Assembly: GCA_963678705.1 (NCBI GenBank)
Contig: OY783215.1
Span: 15,481,740-15,545,739, forward strand
Origin: Panorpa germanica
Taxonomy: Eukaryota; Arthropoda; Insecta; Mecoptera; Panorpidae
Length of the DNA stretch: 64,000 nucleotides
Direction: 5' to 3'
Position numbers and translations under genes: made by a program. The notes beneath the pieces were generated by a model. It was given only the letters and a program-made list of their open reading frames with translations, did no database searches and was not told the DNA's origin. Numbering within the stretch: the first letter of the stretch is position 1; each line of letters opens with the position of its first letter. Below, one piece after another: positions 58,388 to 64,000 of this stretch.

Positions 58388-58486
58388 ACTTAATCCCAAA
58401 ATAACGACCCCATCTGAAAGAAACAAACATGGTGGGGCGATTCATCAGAGAAATACAATAACATCTAAAACAAGGAAACAATTAAC

Positions 58487-58492
58487 AATAAA
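58487..58492 (+). terminator. Candidate poly(A) signal
   Basis: AATAAA lies about 100 bp after the stop codons of the candidate terminal exon. Confidence 0.4.
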
Positions 58493-61310
58493 ATTTATAC
58501 ACAATGGTACAATTCTAAATTTGAGCGCCATCTTAAGCTGAATTCAAATCATATTCGAAAATGTAGTTTTTAATTATTTTATAGGTTTTATCTAAACTTT
58601 TACGAAATGTACTGAAGTAACAAAAAGCACAAGATCTTTTATTCCAAAATGTCGATTCCTCAAATGTATCACTGCCAGAAACACCTGCATTCAATATTTT
58701 AATTTTTGATTAAATTTGTTAGGTTAGGAAAAAGAAAACTAAAAAATTAACAACGTTTCTTTAGCTCACACAAAAAGTTACAACTTAATATCAAAATAAA
58801 ACAATTTTTGAAGTAATAAAAGTTATTTTATATATTAAGATTTTTTTTATTTTCAGAAAAACGTTGTCAATTTTTAGTTTTTGTCATTTTGAATTTGGCT
58901 TAAGTCGTAGCTTAAGAAAAAGAATATATTTTTAGCCAATATACTAACTATTGGGTTGATCTGATGTGTAAAACAAATCCAATATTTTTTGCATATCATT
59001 AAATCCAATATCAAAAGTCGCACAAAAGTTGTGAACAACTATTTGTACTAAATTTAAATAAAATACGCATTTTTCAAAATGCACAAAATTTTCAAAATGA
59101 AATAAAATGAAAAAAAATTTATATTTTCGAAATGATTAGTATAATTGTACAGGCATAAAAAATCGATAAAATCGTAACTCGATTAAAAAAGATATCGCCA
59201 TAACATTATTTAATTGACCAATCGGAAATATCTTACATACTCGTAAAACGAAACGCTTGAGTTTCATTTATACGAGTACATATATTATAATTGCATTAGT
59301 TTTAAAAAGAAAATTTAAAATTAAATTTTAAATTTATGGAAAGTTATTTTCAACCAAAAAAGAAAAATTCATGTTAAAAAAAATTAAATATAAAAAGTAG
59401 AGAAATATAAAATTTTGCTTTTTTAAAAAAATATTAATGTTAAGTGTGTACAGAAAATCGTATTGAAATCGTTTAGAAAAACCGATTCGGATTCGAACAA
59501 AAAATATATTTATAATGGAAGCCACGTGTCATCATCTACAAAAACTTCCAACACTTTTAAGAAAATGTGTTAATTGTTTATAAGAAGAAATTAAAATATT
59601 AGATTCAAATGTTTAAATAAAATAATTTAAAAAAAACCGTGTGTCGTTCTAGAATATAATTATATTGTAGAATCAAATTTTAAATATAAAATAGCCTAAT
59701 TGTTTTTAGCAAATTACACTAATTAAGAAAATAAACAGATTTATTAGTCTGTGTATGTAATTCGATATTTTAAAGACATTTTATATTTTCTCGTGATTAA
59801 AGATAATATAGATGCTGTAGATAATTCATTAATTATTATTTCTAAAGTAATTTTAGATTTCCTTCTTGTAAATTTTATTTAAACATTCAAAAACAAAGTT
59901 GAACGTTTTAAAGTCAGTGTTCAAAGTTAGGTGTGTGCTAGTTTTACTGTTTGTGTTTTATTTTTTAACAAATATCTGAATCAATCAAATATTGATTTTG
60001 AAAATAACGAATTTCCTATTGTACATAAATTAATCTTATGTATTGAAGTTGACCCAGGCGTATACCTCATTATTTGACCACTCCATACAAGAAAAATGCA
60101 TTTTTCAACTTCAAACCACTTTTCTTTTATCTGTTCAATCCATTTAATCATTTCCAATGTTAGGTCTGGACCACACATGCGTGTTCGGGTTCCAAATTTC
60201 AATATTCGTAAAGATTCTTGTATCAATACACGAACACGAAATTTTTCGCTCTAATAGCGATTAATAACGAGTCAAGAGAACGAATAAGTGAACATGCATA
60301 TGTGGACGTAGAGTTAGAATTTGTACTCATCTCAAAATTTTGATGATATTTCAACACATGTTCTCTATTCCTCCTTCCATTTACAAAAAAAAAACAGATT
60401 TTTTATCCATTTTAAACTATATCTTTAATAAAGAAAATCTATACAATAGAGCTTTTAGAAGAAAAATATAACAAATAATATATTTTAAGGTTAAAATTTG
60501 TATATTTTAACATTTTTAGGTTGTATAAATAAACGTATTGTAAACTTCATAGACTTTATTGACAATATGCACATTTACTATCATGCTGATATCCTATATA
60601 AATATTCGTATAGAAAATACCATCTACAAAAATCCAAAATGTCATTCATGATGAATTAGGTGTTATTAAAATCATTAAGCAACAAGACTTGTTAAAAACT
60701 GTCAATTTGGAAATTATGGAAGTTTTTCAAAGCAACGTGACATTAAATTATTTCAAATTTTGTTATTCAATATTTTTCTTAAAATAAGTTTATTTTTCGT
60801 GTACAGATAATATTTTGGACGTAATTAACCTTTTCTTTTACGAATCCTGAATTACGTGGCCTGAATGCCTATTGTTCTATTGCAATTAAGGTATTATTCT
60901 CTAAAATTCATTACAAACATTTTAAATTAAAACATTTGTGGTTTTTTGGATATTATGAATATTACACTCAAGATTGCTATCTGTTACCAACCAGAAATAC
61001 CACTTGATCATTGAAAAAAGTGATTTGAAAATGAATTAATAATGAATGGTTTTTAAAAAGGAACCAACAAAATAATTACAAATAGAGAAGTATCAGTTCC
61101 AGTGTTCTATTCATAGTCGAAAAACAAACTGGTTGAGTTTGGACCTATTTATCTATATAAGCTTGAGATTGGCTTATTTGCGATGTTGACGGTATCCAAT
61201 TTCTCAGATTGATGGATTGCTTCTAACTCCTTTGATAGCGATGGATTGCGCCAAAGTTTCTCGAAGGACCTTTTCGTTATTAAATAATTAATAACAATTT
61301 TTTATTTTCT
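58493..61310. other. AT-rich stretch without recognised genes
   Basis: No family was recognised in the short frames here. An imperfect inverted repeat (CCACACATGCGTGTTC at 60171-60186 and GAACATGCATATGTGG at 60290-60305) may be the ends of a small element. Confidence 0.35.
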
Positions 61311-61312
61311 TT

Positions 61313-61372
61313 AAATGGTTTAATCCGTGTCGAAGGATCAAATGGTTAATCCGTGTCGAAGGATCAAATGAT
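61313..61372. repeat. Short tandem repeat, 26-bp unit
   Basis: AATCCGTGTCGAAGGATCAA is repeated twice with its flanks, followed by the start of a third copy. It lies where the 3' long terminal repeat of the BEL/Pao element might be. Confidence 0.6.
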
Positions 61373-61611
61373 TACACAAGCCAAAGTTTGTAAGAAAATG
61401 CAGCGAAATGCAATAATTTTACATAAAAACATTTATTATACGAATACACTTGACGAATTACAATAATTGAAAATTAAATGAATAACTGTATATATCTATG
61501 ATACTGTGATACAATTCACTATTAAAATCTTATTATAATTTATCAAACTGTTGAAAGTTGGAGCTGATATTTTTAGATGTTTACTGTTCTAATTGTTAGC
61601 TAATAAGTTAA

Positions 61612-61701
61612 ATATTTAGTGATGCTTACTGTATGAAGTCTGAGTTAATAATTAAAGATATTTAGTGATGCTTACTGTATGAAGTTTGAGTTAATAATGA
61701 T
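61612..61701. repeat. Short tandem repeat, 46-bp unit
   Basis: ATATTTAGTGATGCTTACTG and the following 26 bases occur twice in a row with two differences. Confidence 0.75.
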
Positions 61702-61904
61702 TATTTTAATAGTGTTTTAAAAGTATAATGGTACAAAAATGCATTTGGCAGGCCAGCTGTGTGTCCTTGATACGGGCTGGTACAATGCCAGCGTAACAAC
61801 AATAACTTTGTTAGTTAATTCAATAACAAAGAAAAAATGAAATATTTGGTTAAACAATAGAATTATTACAAAACTTAAAAACTAAAAAATATACAAAATT
61901 ATAT

Positions 61905-61985
61905 TCTAATGAAATACATTAAGAACGTGAAATATCTATATAAATATATAGATTGTGTATGCGTTCTTAACCATACTCCCGCGCG
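61905..61985 (-). promoter_or_regulatory. Possible polypurine tract and LTR start of BEL/Pao element
   Basis: On the minus strand, about 70 bp after the pol frame ends, GCGCGGGAGTATGG is followed by TTAAGAACGCATAC and a short palindrome (CGTTCTTAA). A purine-rich tract followed by TG is the expected boundary of a 3' long terminal repeat. No matching 5' repeat is inside the window, so this cannot be confirmed here. Confidence 0.3.
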
Positions 61986-62055
61986 TTGAGAATTGTAAGA
62001 ATCATCTTGATTTTCAACTGATGTTCTGTAATAAGTAGCGGAACGAGATGTTGCA

Positions 62056-64000
62056 CTAGACGCTGGTTTTTCCCTTAGCTGTCTTGACAGTGGCTGCTCG
62101 AGTCGCTGAATCTTCATTAACACTTAAGTTCACTGGGCTATCCAACATCCATTGCGATGGAGGAAGATTTGGCTCCTTGACTAGGACCAAAGTTCCTTGC
62201 TGCAGTACAGCATCCTTTGACATTTTCCACTTCACAAGCTGATTACAGCGTCCTAAGTATTCGCTTGACCTTTTTATCCAGCAACTTTGAATAAAGTCTT
62301 GAAATTGCGAGTATCGCTGCGTTCGGCTTAATTTAGTTGGAGCGTTCTCTGCAGGAGCGATTCTTGTGATCTGTCGTCCTATTAAGAGGTGTCCAGGTGT
62401 GAAGGGAATTAGGTCATTGGGATTATTGGAAGCGGAAAAAAAGGGATGGAAATTGAGGATTGCCTCAATTTGAGTTTGCAGTGTACAAGTGAGTTTGAAG
62501 TTGTTATGATAATTTAATTTCGTTAATTTGGCAAGTAGATAAAAATGCAATATACTGTATTTAAAACAGTTAGGTTTAGAGGGCCATTTAACGATTAAAT
62601 TGAAATATTGAGTAATGATTAATATGAAATATTCTATACCTCCTGGGTCGATATAGAAGAGTTTGTCAATTATAATGTTGCGGTTGATATATTTAAAATA
62701 AATACAAGAACCATATGCATTTACTAACACATCACAAAAACCATGAATTTCAAATGTTTTGGAATTCTTGATTAATGATTTTTGTGGTATGGATGCATTG
62801 TTTAAGCTTGGTAATTGCTTTATTACAGGAGTCCATGTTTTTACTGAAATTTCTGGAATTTCAACATTCCAGTGTAGATTTGTTAGCCTTACTTGTTGTT
62901 TCAATAGCATAAACGGTTTGACGTAGGGCGATAATAATCCATGTGGATCAAAGATTTTGGCAATGAAAAATAGAACATTTCTATTGGGTAATTTTATAGG
63001 TGGATCAAAAATGGCGATATTGTATTTGAAACAATCTGTTTTTGAGCACCATTTGACAATTAAAGTTTTAAAATGCTCTAAGTCTGCGTGATCTATAATA
63101 AAATGTTGGTCTTGAATAGTGTTGTCTAAATCGAATAAAATAATGTGATCATTCGACATCCATTTTCGCAAATAAGATCCTGCACTACTTAATGTTTCTA
63201 TTGTTTTAATACAGCGTAACTTGAATTCTGATAGATCATTTGATCCAGTCAGAAGCTTATCAACATATGAATCATTAAGGGTGGTGTTTGTGGCATATGG
63301 ATGTGAATTTAAAAATAATAATTTAGACCTTGTATGTAAGTTAATTAACCATAGTTGTTGTATCATTAATTCGCATGGTATGTCACAAGGCAATAGTAAT
63401 GCGAGTGGATCCAAGGTTTTAGCTATTAATGATAAAACATTTGCTTTGGTTAATTTCATAAGTGATTGAATTGAATTATACAATTCCTTGACCGTAGAAA
63501 TGCCGTTTGTCTTGTTTCTAGAATTGTGAATGAAACGTAAATAGTATGTGGTGACGCTATTGATTGATTTAAAACTTGAAAATTTGTCAAATATAAAATT
63601 TGACTTGGCTATGGAGTAATTTGACAATATGTATGATTTATGATGTTTACTAGTAACACGCTTTCGTTGTGGTAACGGAAAGGGTTTACTAATTGCTGAT
63701 TTGGAATCTCCTATACCGTGATGCGGTAAAATATATGTTGGTTCGGATGAATTTTGAATAATGTTAGTAGTCATATGACCTAATCGTATATATTCATGAG
63801 TGAATGCAGAATACATAGATTTATGTGCTTTATTTCTATCAAATTTTCTCTCAAATGAAAGCAATTGTTTGGTAGCTGTGGTTTTGGTATCCCCTAGAGC
63901 TGATGTGGGCAATTTTAATGGTAATGTAATTGCGAATCTACGATCTGAATCGCGAGTAGTAGTTTTGCTACAATGATCATGGCATGCTTGTTCCTCTGAA
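62056..64000 (-). CDS. BEL/Pao retrotransposon pol fragment, rearranged, 5' partial
   Basis: Open for about 648 codons from the window edge. The first residues (EEQACHDHC, then RDSDRRFAITLPLK and ALGDTKTTATKQLLSFERKF) are the start of a Pao-type reverse transcriptase. The later parts are out of order: a FDPLGLL-like piece (AKTLDPLALLL) comes before the polymerase box, which reads YVDK instead of YVDD, and a second copy (AKIFDPHGLLSP) comes after it. An RNase H start (HGFCDVLVNAYGSCIYF) is followed directly by the carboxy-terminal region (TQIEAILNF, NDLIPFTPGHLLIG, VLVKEPNLPPSQW), so the integrase core is absent. It cannot be an active polymerase. That such a mosaic has no stop codon is odd. 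A frameshift near 62100 moves the natural carboxy end into another frame. Confidence 0.75.
   Translation of the reverse strand, partial: SEEQACHDHCSKTTTRDSDRRFAITLPLKLPTSALGDTKTTATKQLLSFERKFDRNKAHKSMYSAFTHEYIRLGHMTTNIIQNSSEPTYILPHHGIGDSKSAISKPFPLPQRKRVTSKHHKSYILSNYSIAKSNFIFDKFSSFKSINSVTTYYLRFIHNSRNKTNGISTVKELYNSIQSLMKLTKANVLSLIAKTLDPLALLLPCDIPCELMIQQLWLINLHTRSKLLFLNSHPYATNTTLNDSYVDKLLTGSNDLSEFKLRCIKTIETLSSAGSYLRKWMSNDHIILFDLDNTIQDQHFIIDHADLEHFKTLIVKWCSKTDCFKYNIAIFDPPIKLPNRNVLFFIAKIFDPHGLLSPYVKPFMLLKQQVRLTNLHWNVEIPEISVKTWTPVIKQLPSLNNASIPQKSLIKNSKTFEIHGFCDVLVNAYGSCIYFKYINRNIIIDKLFYIDPGGIEYFILIITQYFNLIVKWPSKPNCFKYSILHFYLLAKLTKLNYHNNFKLTCTLQTQIEAILNFHPFFSASNNPNDLIPFTPGHLLIGRQITRIAPAENAPTKLSRTQRYSQFQDFIQSCWIKRSSEYLGRCNQLVKWKMSKDAVLQQGTLVLVKEPNLPPSQWMLDSPVNLSVNEDSATRAATVKTAKGKTSV

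Overview
The window is AT-rich nuclear DNA of an insect, most likely a moth or butterfly. The evidence is spliced genes with GT/AG introns, Jockey-type and BEL/Pao retrotransposons, and many short inverted-repeat (MITE-type) elements with perfect or near-perfect ends. Nothing prokaryotic was found.

Positions 1-35759 are a head-to-tail tandem array of a unit of about 10.08 kb. Unit 1 is 1-10086. Unit 2 is 10087-24035 and is longer because of a 3.9 kb retrotransposon. Unit 3 is 24036-34117. Unit 4 is cut off after about 1.64 kb (34118-35759). The start of the array lies outside the window. By eye the units differ by scattered substitutions and a few indels, so they look young or homogenised. 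Each full unit carries one minus-strand gene for a KDM4-type JmjN/JmjC histone lysine demethylase (6832-8376, 16706-18391, 30863-32407). All Fe(II), 2-oxoglutarate and zinc ligands are kept. Each gene has a tiny start-codon exon, an 84 bp intron, one long exon, and a candidate 5' leader exon about 1.3 kb upstream. A 36-bp repeat inside the coding region makes copy 2 longer (11 repeats against 7). The rest of each unit holds inverted-repeat elements, a foldback element and two relics of non-LTR reverse transcriptase. In unit 2 a 5'-truncated but otherwise open Jockey-type element sits in the candidate KDM4 leader, flanked by an 11-bp target duplication.

Positions 35760-61800 look like intron or intergenic DNA packed with nested mobile elements. 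They hold a TATA/initiator promoter (35965-35999), a 157-bp satellite (36798-37577), and two families of terminal-inverted-repeat elements. One family begins CCCAGTAAACA and makes 2-bp target duplications; the other begins CAATGGGCTTGTGTCCT. There is also a Jockey 3' fragment, a decayed Gag-like gene and a cluster of CRE-like sites. One conserved plus-strand exon encodes the end of a CUB domain (50072-50216). A candidate terminal exon of the same gene lies at 58321-58387, with a poly(A) signal about 100 bp further on.

From about 62 kb to the window end is a minus-strand BEL/Pao pol fragment. It stays open for about 648 codons, but its reverse-transcriptase pieces are shuffled, one active-site aspartate is lost and the integrase core is missing.

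The strongest candidate for something undescribed is the amplified KDM4 array: several near-identical, apparently catalytic copies of a chromatin regulator, with a variable coding repeat and one copy altered by a retrotransposon in its leader.
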